Of a DNA stretch of 64,000 nt, positions 1 through 10,788 are shown in pieces. The position numbers were made by a program, and so were the translations under genes. Within the stretch, counting starts at the first letter, position 1. Every line of letters begins with the position of its first letter. A model generated the notes under the pieces. The model was not told where the DNA came from. It did not search any database and saw only the letters and a program-made list of their open reading frames with translations. Source of the DNA: Dastarcus helophoroides (lineage: Eukaryota; Arthropoda; Insecta; Coleoptera; Bothrideridae); NCBI GenBank assembly GCA_028583605.1, contig CM053327.1, forward strand, positions 43,393,559-43,457,558. Direction: 5' to 3'.

Positions 1-59
1 ATAAGACTTTATTCTAGGCACCAACCCTTTTACAATTTAATATTGACACCACTAGGGTA

Positions 60-3000
60 CGTTTAATTCGACTTTTTTCTTAACATTTCAAGGTTAAAGT
101 AGAATTTTTGAGAAAAGTCGAAATTTTGAAATATTTCGAGAAAAAAGTCGAAATTTCGAGCCTAAAATAGAAATTTGAAAAAAAAAGTCGAAATTTCTAA
201 AAATAACATTTTTTTTAATCGATGTCCTTTCTATGCCTTTGTAACATTTGGAAAAAGTTGAAATTTGAAGAAAAAAGTCGAAAATTAAGAAAAAAGTCGA
301 GATTTTGAGAAAAGAAGTCGAAATTTTGAATTTAAAGTCGAAATTTCGAAAAAAAATGTCGAAATTTCGATATTAAGGGCGAAATTTCGAAAAAAAAGTC
401 GAAATTTAAAAAAAACGTCAAAATTTCGAGAAAAAAAGTCGAAATTTTGAAATATTTCGAGAAAAAAGTCGGAATTTGAGAAAAAAAGTCGAGATTTCTA
501 GAAAAAAGTCGAAATTTCGACTTTAATCTTGGATTTTCGACTTTGATATCGAATTTTTTCTCGAAATTTCTCTATGGTTAAATTAGGCAGATGACAGTTA
601 CGTCCCACCATTTCTCTTTCCCAACAATCTTGACAATTGGTAGTATTGGTTGGTACTACTTTTAATCAGCAAATTTTGGTATTTTTTTAGAAATTTCAAG
701 ATTAAAATTGAAATTACGAAGAAAAAAGTCGAAATTTGAAAAAAAAGTCGAAATTTCGAAAAAGAGAATCGAAATTTGAGAAAAACGTAAGTTGCAATTC
801 CAAGGAAAAAAAACAAAATTTGAGAAAAGGGTCGAAATTTGTAGAAAAAAAAGTCGAAAATTAAGTTTAGTCGAAATTTCGAGAAAAATGTCAAAATTTC
901 GATATTAAGGTCAAAATTTCGAGAAAAAAAATCGGTATTTGAGAAAAAGAAAACGAAATTTCGAGAAAAAAGACAAACCTCTTAGATTAAGGTCGAAATT
1001 TTGAGAAAAAAGGCAAAATTTAAGAGAAACGTCGAAATTTCGAGAAAAAGTCGAAATTTTGAAATATTTCGAGAAAAAAGTCGAAATTTCGAGCCTAAAG
1101 TAGAAATTTGAAAAAAAAAGTAGAAATTTCTAAAAATAACATTTTTTTTAATCGATGTTCTTTCTATGCCTTTGTAACATTTCGAAAAAGTTGAAATTTG
1201 AAGAAAAAAGTCGAGAATTAAGAAAAAAGTCGAGATTTTGAAAAAAGAAGTCAAAATTTTGAATTTAAAGTCGAAATTTCAAAAAAAAAATGTCGAAATT
1301 TCGATATTAAGGGCGACATTTCGGAAAAAAAGTCGAAATTTGAGAAAAACGTCAAAATTTTGAGAAAAAAGTCGAAATGTTGAAATATTTCGAGAAAAAA
1401 GTCGGAATTTGAGAAAAAAAGTCGAGATTTCTAGAAAAAAGTCGAAATTTCGAGAAAAAAAAAGTCGAAATTTCAAGAAAAAAATTGAAATTTGCTAGAA
1501 AAATCGAAAGTTTGATTTAAAAGTCGAAATTTTTAAGAAAAATATCGAAATGTTAATATTAAGGTCAAAATTTCGAGAAAAAATTTACAATTTCGAGAAA
1601 AAAGTCGAAGTTGAGAAAAAAGTCGAAATTTCGAGAAAAAGTCGAAATTTTGAGAAATAAAAGTTCGAAATTTCAGAAAAAGTCAAAATTTCGAGCAGAA
1701 AGTCGAAATTTCGAGCTTAAAACGAAAATTTGAGAATTAAAGTCGAAATTTCTAAAAATATCGTTTTTTTTAATCGATATCATTTCTGGGCCTTTGTAAC
1801 ATTTCGAAAAAGTTTAAATTTCCAGAAAAAAGTCGAAATTTAAGAAAAAATTTGAATAGTTGAGAAAAAAAGTCGAAATTTTGGGTTTAATGTCGAAATT
1901 TAGAGAAAAATGTCGAAATTTCGATGTTAAGGTCAAAATTTCGAGAAAAAAGTCCAAATTTCAGGAAAACGTCGAAATTTTGAGAAAAAATGCGAAATTT
2001 GAGAAAAAATGCGAAATTTGAGAAAAAAGTTGAGATTTTGAGAAAAAAGTCGAAATTTGGAGAAAAGAAAGTCGAAATTTTGAGAAAAAAGTTGAAATTT
2101 CGAGAAAAAGTCGAAATTTTAAGAAATAAAAGGTCGAAATTTCAGAAAAAAGTTAAAATTTCGAGAAAAAAGTCGAAATTTCGAGCTTAAGACGAAAGTT
2201 TGAGAATAAAAGTCGAAATTTCTAAAAATATCGTTTTTTTTAATCGATGTCATTTCTGGGCCTTTGTAACATTTCGAAAAAGTTTAAATTTTCAGAAAAA
2301 TGTCGAAATTTAAGAAAAAATTTGAAAAGTTGAGAAAAAAAGTCGAAATTTTGGGTTTAAAGTCGAAATTTAGAGAAAAATGTCGAAATTTCGATATTAA
2401 GGTTAAAATTTCGAGAAAGAAGTCAAAATTTCAGGAAAACGTCGAAATTTTGAGAAAAAATGCGAAATTTGAGAAAAAAGTTGAGATTTTAAGAAAAAGT
2501 CGAAATTTCGAGAAAAAAAACGAAATTTCGAGAAGAAGGTCGAAATTTCGAGAAAAAATCGAAATTTGAGAAAAAATTTACAATTTCGAGAAAAAAGTCG
2601 AAGTTGAGAAAAAAGTCGAAATTTCGAGAAAAAGTCGAAATTTTGAGAAATAAAAGGTCAAAATTTCGGAAAAAAGTTAAAATTTCGAGAAAAAAGTCGA
2701 AATTTCGAGCTTAAAACGAAAATTTGAGAATAAAAGTCGAAATTTCTAAAAATATCGTTTTTTTTAATCGATGTAATTTCTGGGCCTTTGTAACATTTTG
2801 AAAAAGTTTAAATTTCCAGAAAAAAGTCGAAATTGGAGAAAAAATTTGAAAAGTTGAGAAAAAAAGTCGAAATTTTGAGTTTAAAGTCGAAATTCATAGA
2901 AAAATGTCGAAATTTCGATATTAAGGTCAAAATTTCGAGAAAAAAGTCAAAATTTCAGGAAAACGTCGAAATTTTGAAAAAAAAATGCGAAATTTGAGAA

Positions 3001-3740
3001 AAAAGTTGAGATTTTGAGAAAAAAGTCAAAATTTCGAGAAAAAAAAGTCGAAATTTCGAGAAAAAAAAGTCGAAATTTTCAGAAAAAAATCGAAATTTGC
3101 GAGAAAAGTCGAAATGTCGAGAAAAAAATCGAAATTTTGAGCCTAAAGTCGAAATTTCTAGAAAAATGTCCAAATGTCGATATTGAGGTCAAAATTTCAA
3201 GAAAAAAGTCGAAATTTGAGAAAAAAAAACGAAATTTCGAGAAAAAGGTCGACATTTGGGGAAAAAAATCGAAATTTGAGAATAAAGTCGAAATTTCGAG
3301 AAAAAAAGTCGAAATTTCGGGGTCAAAATCGAAATTTAAGAAAAAAGTCGAAATTTCTAAAAATAAAATTTATTTTTTAAATGGATTTTCTTCCTACGCC
3401 TTTATAACATTTCAAAAAAGTTCAAATTTCAGAAAAAAGTCAAAATTTCCAGAAAAAAAAGTCGAAATTTTGAGAAAAAAGTCGAAATTTGAGAAAAAAG
3501 TCAAAACTTGAAATAAAAGTTTGAGGAAAAAATCAAAGCTTCTAAATATAACATTTTTTTAATCAAGTCCTTTCTACGTCTGTAACATTTCGTTAAATTT
3601 CGATTTAAAAATTGAAATTTTTACTTTTTTCTAGAAATTTCGACTTTTTTTCGAAATTTCGGAATTTAGAGGACAAAAAGTCAACATTCCGTGATAATTC
3701 TTTTTTCAAATTGATGTTCTTTCTACCCTCTTGTAATTTT
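60..3740. repeat. AT-rich higher-order satellite built on a TCGAAATTT motif
   Basis: A short core, roughly AAAAAAGTCGAAATTTCGAG with variants, repeats about every 20 bp; its centre TCGAAATTTCGA is a perfect palindrome. A distinct anchor of about 60 bp (ATTTTTTTTAATCGATG, then CTTTCTATGCCTTTGTAACATT) recurs near 200, 1131, 1751, 2225, 2745, 3360, 3545 and 3700, so the higher-order spacing varies from about 150 to 930 bp. Open frames here are by-products of the K/F/R-rich repeat and are not genes. A related anchor occurs near 41225, inside another AT-rich block. Confidence 0.9.
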
Positions 3741-4048
3741 TACTTCAAAAAAAGTAAATAAACTTTTTTATCAAAAGTGTTATTTATTTTTTTTTATGAT
3801 TAATCAATAAAAACATTTTTATATGTGTCAGATTTTTTTAAATTCTTTTTGAGCGACTAAATAACTCCGTAATTTTGTCAAATTTGTAAATCAATATTCA
3901 ATTATGTAAAAAATGACCAATATTCAGACGCACGAAGTAGCGATCGAGACTAGATGGCACTATTTTTCAACAACAAAACAACAACAAAAATTTTAATAAT
4001 AAAGATAAAAATTTCGGGAGATAAAACTTTTTTTTTATTGGATATTTG
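3741..4048. other. AT-rich spacer, nothing recognised
   Basis: Low-complexity AT-rich sequence between the satellite and the first family A element. No open frame or repeat signature was recognised. Confidence 0.5.
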
Positions 4049-4195
4049 ATGGAACGGACTGGTCCTTGGTTATCTTCAAAAATTGAAACACAGAACTTGT
4101 CCCCTGAAACCAAGAAAAATTAAAAAACACAACAAAGGTTGCTCTAACGCGTTTCGACAGCCAAGCTGTCATCTTCAGAGAGAAACTGAACATTT
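4049..4195 (-). mobile_element. Family A hammerhead-like retroposon
   Basis: Minus-strand copy of a short interspersed element seen at least twelve times in the window. In sense order it has the hammerhead-like core, a GGTTGCTCTAACGCG-type segment in reverse, a conserved AATCTT...AAGATT hairpin and a 3' end reading GGACCAGTCCGTTCCA. It has no coding capacity. Neighbouring copies are often inverted dimers; this one is a monomer. Confidence 0.75.
4142..4182 (-). ncRNA. Hammerhead-like ribozyme core, family A
   Basis: On the minus strand: stem I CTCT/AGAG, then CUGAAGA, one extra U, stem II GACAGC-UUG-GCUGUC, GAAA, then CGCGU and a UH cleavage position followed by AGAG. The layout matches type I hammerhead connectivity. 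The unpaired U between CUGAAGA and stem II departs from the consensus, and stem III (ACGCGU) is self-complementary with no loop, so it could form only between two RNAs. Sequence match is seen; self-cleavage is inferred. Confidence 0.5.
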
Positions 4196-4619
4196 TTCTC
4201 CTTAAAAATCTTTTTTCAAATTTCTCAAGCGTTAATAATTTTGGAGCTATTCGCCAAAAACTAAATCTGATTTTTTTCAAATTTTTATTTGTTAATAACT
4301 TATGCGATTGTTTATGTAAAGGTTCAAACTTTTTTTACACGCTATTCTGCATCAAATAAGCCCTCGCCCATATTTTTATTTGCTATAACAACGAACATGC
4401 TTATAAACTTGTGGATTAGAATTCAATTAGACTAGTAGGAATTATTGTAAAGTCGATGTTAAGACGCAAATATCATGTTTTAAAAATCGCGCGCTTGTCA
4501 TCTTATGAATTCAACAAATGGAAATTCACAAATCACGTGACCAATTTTAACCAATAACTTTTTGGAATGCGTCGCGGTATTTAACGCCTCGTTGAATAGA
4601 TCCCATAATAGAATTTAAA
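4196..4619. other. Unassigned spacer
   Basis: Non-tandem, moderately AT-rich sequence with no open frame of note and no family I recognise. It separates a family A copy from a family C copy. Confidence 0.4.
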
Positions 4620-5170
4620 AAACTTGCGAGGTTCGAACCTCGGAGCCGCCATGCTCGAAGCAATTGTTCTATTGCAGCGCCACGTTCGCTCGTTGAATTG
4701 AAAGCTAAAGTTGCCTGATAATCTAACCCTACCCTTTAAGTTAAATCGAATATGTGAAAATGTGTTTACTGGAATTGTTTAAATTGTGTTTTAATTTGAT
4801 TATTATTATTCCTGTTCACTCCGTAAACGAAAGTTGACTATATCAGAAAAAAACACTGGCAAATTACGGGTAGGCGTCAATTCAAAAGACGGATGCGACG
4901 TGCGAGATTAAAATCGGCGTAATAAAGATATGTTTCATGCGACGCACATAATTTCGCCCGCGTAATGCGAACAGTAACTTTGCCTGCGTATTATGAATAA
5001 GGCAGGACAGAGTGATACGAATTAGTAATATTTGGCTGAGCGTGTGGCGACGCTGTTATATTTTTAATGACATTTCTTAAAATCGTCATTAAATATTTTG
5101 ATTTGGGTTATATATCACTCTCAGTTAAATGCTTTAACTTTTGTGCTTTTGTGAGTTTTTTCCAATAATA
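4620..5170 (+). repeat. Family C repeat with antisense tRNA-like end
   Basis: Dispersed repeat also found near 25.9-27.6, 37.6-38.3, 40.1-40.7 and 46.06-46.6 kb. Shared landmarks include AAAGCTAA...TTGCCTGATAATCTAACCC, a GTGTTTTAATTTGATTATT stretch, GACGGATGCGACGTGCGAG and GGCGACGCTGTTATATTT. At its left edge (4627-4690), the minus strand carries a B-box-like GGTTCGAACCTC and an A-box-like TGGCGCTGCAATAG, so the left end is a tRNA-like head read leftwards. No protein is encoded. Confidence 0.7.
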
Positions 5171-6042
5171 ATAATTCTTTCTAATAATAATTTCTTTCAG
5201 TAAAATATTGCGCCGAAATTTCTTTATTTCAAGAAAAGATAATGACTGAGTCTCACTTTTTGAATAAACCTTTTAGGTTAAGATGATTTCAGTTCATAAA
5301 TAACGTAATTAATTAAATTTTTCCGGGTGTAACTTGTAGCCAAACGTCTCAATTTTAGAGAGATTCATCTTGAAATTGGCTAAATTCAGAAGCGAATCGA
5401 TTTAATAATAGTACGTCATATAACTTTATGAATAAAGTTATAAAGTAAGACCAACGTTTTTAATAATTCTCCTTTTGTAACTTTCCGATGCAAGTCTGAC
5501 GACAGGGAATTTTTCTTTTTAAAAGTCGTACACTCCCAACCTTCTATATAATATATAAATCCGAGGATAAACTTCGTTACAAATTGAGTAGATCCCTTAG
5601 AAATATGAAAGGAGATGGAACTAATCTAAAAGAAACCGCAAAGTTTGCAGCTCACAAGTTTCTTTTTTTTTGAAATCTTATCCTTTGACCATTACTACCA
5701 ACAGGAGAACGGATGAAAATAATCATCGAGAAACTAAAATGATAAATTCGATTTAGAACAAAGTTCTTAAAATAGTTGAAGGGATCGTAAAAGTTGAATT
5801 TCATCACTTGATAGGATATTTAATTAAATCTTAATTAATCAATAAATAGGCGCCTATTGTCAAGGTGCAGTGTGATGTCTTAATTACGTTAGCAGAATAT
5901 TGAAAACAGATATAACAATAGAAGAAGTATTTTATCAAATTAGCACCGTCGTTAAAATTACTGCATTTTTAATATTGTTTAAAAGACAGATGTATTGTTT
6001 CTAGTTTACTTAACAAAATAAGAATGAAACGTTGGGTAAAAG
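5171..6042. other. Unassigned AT-rich spacer
   Basis: No coding frame or known repeat was recognised. A small perfect palindrome ATAACTTTAT-GA-ATAAAGTTAT lies at 5419-5440. Confidence 0.4.
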
Positions 6043-6240
6043 TTGGAATACAAATCTTGTCCCCTAAAACAAAGAAAGATTAAAAATCAGAACAGAGGTT
6101 GCTCTAACGCGTTTTAATAGCCAAGCGCCAAGCTATTATCTTCAGAAGATGATAGCTTGACTATCGAAACGCGTTAGAGCAACCTCTGTATTGGTTTTTA
6201 ATCTTTCTTGGTTTCAGGAGACAAGATTTGTATTTCAATT
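6043..6240. mobile_element. Family A inverted dimer (fold-back)
   Basis: Two family A copies lie head to head. The arms are about 6046-6143 and 6144-6239 and match as reverse complements over nearly their whole length, with the palindrome centre inside the stem II region. The core reads CAGAAGA rather than CUGAAGA, so the ribozyme core is broken here. The right arm runs directly into the 289-bp tandem array that follows. Confidence 0.75.
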
Positions 6241-7486
6241 TAATGCTAGTACCTTAATTACTTAATTACTATCCTTATAAAGCCTACCCTTAGCGCCCCA
6301 AACTTCAGTTCTCGTCAAGTCGTCACCTAGTCATCAGCAGCTCTCTCCAAGTCCCAGTTCAGTGTAGTGTTGCGCCAGTTCAGTGTAGTGTTTTCCCAGT
6401 TGAGTGATTCAATGCAGTGTTTTTCCCAGTTCAGAAGATGATAGTTTGGCTATCGAGAGGCGTTAGAGCAACCTCTGTTGTGTTTTTAAATCTTTTTTGG
6501 TCTCAATGGACAAGATTTGTATTTCAATTTAATGCTAGTATTTTAGTTACTTAATTACTCTCCTTATAAAGCCTACCCTTAGCGTCCCAAACTTCAGTTT
6601 TCGTCAAGTCGTCACCTAGTCACCTACAGCTCTCTCCAAGTCCCAGTTCAGTGTAGTGTTGTACCAGTTTAGTATAGTGTTTTCCCAGTTGAGTGATTCA
6701 ATGCAGTGTTTTCCCCAGTTCAGAAGATGGTGGTTTGGCTATCGAGAGGCGTTAGAGCAACCTCTGTTGTGTTTTTAAATCTTTTTTGGTTTCAGGGAAC
6801 AAGATTTGTCTTTCAATTTAATGCTAGTATCTTAGTTACTTAATTACTCTCCTTATAAAGCCTACTCTTAGCGTCCCAAACTTTAGTTCTCGTCAAGTCG
6901 TCACCTAGTCACCAGCAGCTCTCTCCAAGTCCCAGTTCAATGTAGTGTTGTGCCAGTTCAGTGTAGTGTTTTCCCAGTTGAGTGATTCAATGCAGTGTTT
7001 TTCTCAGTTCAGAACATGATAGCTTGGCTATCGAGACGCGTTAGAGCAACCTCTGTTGTGTTTTTAAATCTTTTTTGGTTTCAAGGAACAAGATTTGTCT
7101 TTTAATTTAATGCTAGCATCTTAGTTACTTAATTACTCTCCTTATAAAGCCTACCCTTAGCGTCCCAAACTTCAGTTCTCGTCAAGTCGTCACCTAGTCA
7201 CCAGCAGCTCTCTCCAAGTTCCAATTCAGTGCAGTGTTTTCCCAGTTGAGTAATTCAATGCAGTGTTTTTCCCAGTTCAGAAGATGATAGCTTAGCTATC
7301 GAGATGCGTTATAGCAACCTCTGTTGTGTTTTTAAATCTTTTTTGGTTTCAGGGGACAAGATTTGTATTTCAATTTAATGCTAGTATCTTAGTTACTTAA
7401 TTACTCTCCTTATAAAGCCTACCTTTAGCGTCCCAAACTTCAGTTCTCGTCAAGTCGTCACCTAGTCACCTACAGCTCTCTCCAAG
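6241..7486 (+). repeat. 289-bp tandem array carrying decayed hammerhead-like cores
   Basis: The landmark AATGCTAG recurs at 6242, 6531, 6820, 7109 and 7377, giving periods of 289, 289, 289 and 268 bp. Each unit has a TATA-like CTTATAAAGCC, an initiator-like TTCAGTT, GT-rich subrepeats (CAGTTCAGTGTAGTGTT) and one family A core. In every unit the core is altered (CAGAAGA for CUGAAGA, GAGAC or GAGAG for GAAAC), so it is probably inactive. The fixed unit with one ribozyme-like motif each resembles hammerhead-bearing satellites and retrozyme tandem copies. Confidence 0.85.
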
Positions 7487-9655
7487 ACAATTTCTTTATC
7501 CTTCTTCATCTTGTTCGGGACCTCTATGTTAGAGATATGATCCATTCAGCGTCTCTATGAGTACTTTTAAAATGCTTCAAGCTGCTTCAAGGTATCCTCT
7601 GTTTGATGTCTTATGACATGGCCAAAATAAGTTAGCTTTCGAATCTTCACCGTGTTTACAATTTCTTTATCCTTCTTCATCTTGTCGAGGACCTCTATGT
7701 TAGTGATATGATTCATTCAGCGTCTCTATGAGTACTTTTAAAATGCTTCAAGCTGCTTCAAGGTATCCTCTGTTTGATGTCTTATGACATGGCCAAAATA
7801 AGTTAGCTTTCGAATCTTCACCGTGTTTACAATTTCTTTATCCTTCTTTATCTTGTCCAGGACCTCTATGTTAGTGATATGATCCAATCAGCGTCTGTAT
7901 GAGTACATTTTAAATGCTTCAAACTGCTTCAAGGTATCCTCTGTTAGATGTCCTATGACATGGCCAAAGTAAGTTAGCTTTCGAATCTTTACCGTGTTTA
8001 CAATTTCTTTATCCTTCTTCATCTTGTCCAGGACCTCTATGTTAGTGATATGATCCAATCAGCGTCTGTATGAGTACATTTTAAATGCTTCAAACTGCTT
8101 CAAGGTATCCTCTGTTAGATGACCTATGACATGGCCAAAGTAAGTTAGCTTTCGAATCTTTACCGTGTTTACAATTCCTTTATCCTTCTTTATCTTGTCC
8201 AGGACCTCTATGTTAGTGATATGATCCATTCAGCCTCTGTATGGGTACATTTTAAATGCTTCAAACTGCTTCAAGGTATCCTCTGTTAGATGTCCTATGA
8301 CATGGCCAAAGTAAGTTAGCTTTCGAATCTTTACCGTGTTTACAATTTCTTTATCCTTCTTCATCTTGTCCAGGACCTCTATGTTAGTGATATGATCCAA
8401 TCAGCGTCTGTATGAGTACATTTTAAATGCTTCAAACTGCTTCAAGGTATCCTCTGTTAGATGACCTATGACATGGCCAAAGTAAGTTAGCTTTCGAATC
8501 TTTACCGTGTTTACAATTCCTTTATCCTTCTTTATCTTGTCCAGGACCTCTATGTTAATGATATGATCCATTCAGCGTCTGTATGAGTACATTTTAAATG
8601 CTTCAAACTGCTTCAAGGTATCCTCTGTTAGATGTCTTATGACATGGCCAAAATAAGTTAGCTTTCGAATCTTCACCGTGTTTACAATTTCTTTATCCTT
8701 CTTTATCTTGTCCAGGACCTCTATGTTAGTGATATGATTCATTCAGCATCTCTATGAGTAGATTTTAAATGCTTCAAGCTGCTGCAAGGTATCCTCTGTT
8801 AGTTGTCTTATGGCATGACCAAAATAAGTTAGCTTTCGAATCTTCACCGTGTTTACAATTTCTTTATCCTTCTTTATCTTGTTCAGGACCTCGATCTTAG
8901 TGATATGATTGATTCAGCGTCTCTATGAGTACATTTTAAATGCTTCAAGCTGCTTTAAGGTATCCTCTGTTAGATGTCTTATGACATGGCCAAAGTAAGT
9001 TAGCTTTAGAATCTTTACCGTGTTTACAATTTCTTTATCCTTTTTCATCTTGTCCAGGACCTCTATGTTAGTGATATGGTTCATTCAGTGTCTGTATGAG
9101 TAAATTTTAAATGCTTCAAGCTGCTTCAAGGTATCCTCTGTTAGATGTCTTATGACATGACCAAAATAAGTTAGCTTTCGAAACTTTACCGTGTTTACAA
9201 TTTCTTTATCCTTCTTCATCTTGTCCAGGACCTCTATGTTAATGATATGATCCATTCAGCGTCTGTATGAGTACATTTTAAATGCTTCAAACTGCTTCAA
9301 GGTACTCTCTGTTGGATGTCTTATGACATGGCCAAAGTAAGTTAGCTTTCGAATCTTCACCGTGTTTACAATTTCTTTATCCTTCTTCATCTTGTCCAGG
9401 ACCTCTATGTTAGTGATATGGTTCATTCAGCGTCTGTATGAGTATATTTTAAATGCTTCAAGCTGCTTTAAGGTATCCTCTGTTAGATGTCTTATGACAT
9501 GACCAAAGTAAGTCAGCTTTCAAATCTTTACCGCGTATACAGTTTCTTTATTCTTCTTCATCCTGTTCAGGACCTCTATGTTAGTTACATGGCCAATTCA
9601 GCATCCGTAGGACTATATTTTAAATGCTTTAAGCCGCTTCAAGGTATCCTCTGCT
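7487..9655 (-). repeat. 171-bp tandem array from an RTE-type LINE C-terminus
   Basis: The landmark ACAATTTCTTTATCC recurs at 7487, 7658, 7829 and 8000, an exact 171-bp (57-codon) period, for about 12-13 units. Read on the minus strand, each unit encodes pieces such as ITNIEVLDKMKKDKEIVNT, then KIRKLTYFGHVIR and TLKQLEAFKMYS, which match the region after the RT palm in RTE-type LINEs. Because 171 is divisible by 3, the frame is kept between units, but most units contain one or more stops near the YRR segment. The array runs at its right edge into the parental RTE fragment. Confidence 0.9.
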
Positions 9656-10036
9656 AGGGATAATGATTTCAGTACATATAAAAGAACGGGAAAGACATAA
9701 CACCTGACATTCTCATTCTAAGATCAATGTTTGGTTCATGTTCACATGAAATTTTTATCATCCTTTCAAAGGCAGCCCTAGCTTGCTCAATTATTGGTTA
9801 TATTTTTATCGCTTTGTCCCAGTTTTCGTTCAGAACCTATCCCAAATAGTTTATTTTTTGTACCCCTTTATTTGAACCAATCCGGAGTTTCTCTTGTGGG
9901 TTCGGTTGCTGACTCACGACCATGAGTTTGGTCTTTTTAGCGTTAAGTGTGGCTACATGAATTTCTTTTTTTGGTGCCGTGCGTTGAAGCGTTGAAGAAA
10001 AATTCAACGAAGTTGTCTCCATGACAAATGTTCTCT
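9656..10036 (-). pseudogene. RTE-type LINE reverse transcriptase fragment
   Basis: Minus-strand translation gives TLNAKKTKLMVVSQQPNPQ, then QKINYLG, then (other codons and stops intervening) NENWDKAIKI, ARAAFERMIK and LRMRMSGVM. This order matches the end of the RT domain of RTE-type non-LTR retrotransposons (the KTK..V motif and the YLG motif before the thumb). In-frame stops after YLG and frame changes show it is dead. Its continuation toward lower coordinates has been amplified as the 171-bp array. The 5' part (endonuclease and RT fingers) is missing; to the right it meets the 110-bp array. Confidence 0.75.
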
Positions 10037-10534
10037 TAAGTTCATAAATGTGCCCTTGGAGGTTCTTTGGCAAACTGGTTTTGGACTAAAAAGTTTGGAA
10101 TTCGATACATCATCAGTATTCGTATTATTTTTCCATAAAATATTCTCTAAAATTCACAGGTGTTCTCTTGGTGGAGCACTGCTTGTTTTGGACTAAATAA
10201 TTTGGAATTCAATAATTCATCGGTATTGGTGTTGTTTTGCCATGAAATATTCTATAAAATTTACAAATGTACTCTTGGTGGGGCACTGGCGTATTGGTTT
10301 TGAGCTAAGAAGTTTGAAATCCGATAATTCATTAGTATTTCTGTCGTTTTGCCATAATATATTCTTTTTAGTTTACAAATGTGCTTTTGGAGGTTCTTTG
10401 GCAAAATGCTTTTGGACTATAAAGTTTTGAATTCGATAATTCATCAGTATTCGTATTATTTTCCCATAAAATATTCTCTAAAATTCACAAATGTTCTCTT
10501 GGTGGAGCACTGGTTGTTTTGGACTAAATAATTT

Positions 10535-10788
10535 GAGTTTGGCCTCTGGTATGGTAAACATACTGAGTTACCGTGCTCTTATGTTTTGAAATTGGCCTTT
10601 TCATTCTTTCATTTTTGCATATTCCCTTATATTCCTCTTTTCAGTTATTGTTCCTTTTCTTTGTTCCTGAAGAAGCCCCCTACGATGGTGGGCGAAACGT
10701 TGAACACTTTTAGTAGTTCTTTGTCGCGGTCAAATCCCGGAAGAGGTATATCCTGTACTGACTCTGGCCGTGGAAGCCTTCGTTATCA
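10535..10788 (+). mobile_element. Family D short retroposon inserted in the 110-bp array
   Basis: A 254-bp segment interrupts the array and is bounded by a perfect 10-bp direct repeat TAAATAATTT (10525-10534 and 10789-10798). Removing it and one repeat restores the array. It starts GAGTTTGGCC, ends CTTCGTTATCA and contains a hammerhead-like core. A 69-codon open frame overlapping it has no recognisable product and is probably chance. Confidence 0.8.
10662..10706 (+). ncRNA. Hammerhead-like ribozyme core, family D
   Basis: Stem I TGTTC (10662-10666) pairs with GAACA (10702-10706). Between them are CUGAAGA (10667-10673), one extra A, stem II with GCCC (10675-10678) pairing GGGC (10690-10693), then GAAA (10694-10697), CGU and a U at the predicted cleavage position 10701. 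Stem III is the self-complementary ACGU. The arrangement is the same as in family A, including the one-base insertion before stem II. Activity is inferred. Confidence 0.5.

Noticed and set aside
598..3511. Lysine- or phenylalanine-rich frames in the first 3.5 kb
   Set aside because: They come from the (AAAAAGTCGAAATTTCGAG)n satellite, and both strands give similar frames.
60..9655. CRISPR-like array
   Set aside because: The repeats have no unique spacers of constant length, and the sequence is eukaryotic repeat DNA.
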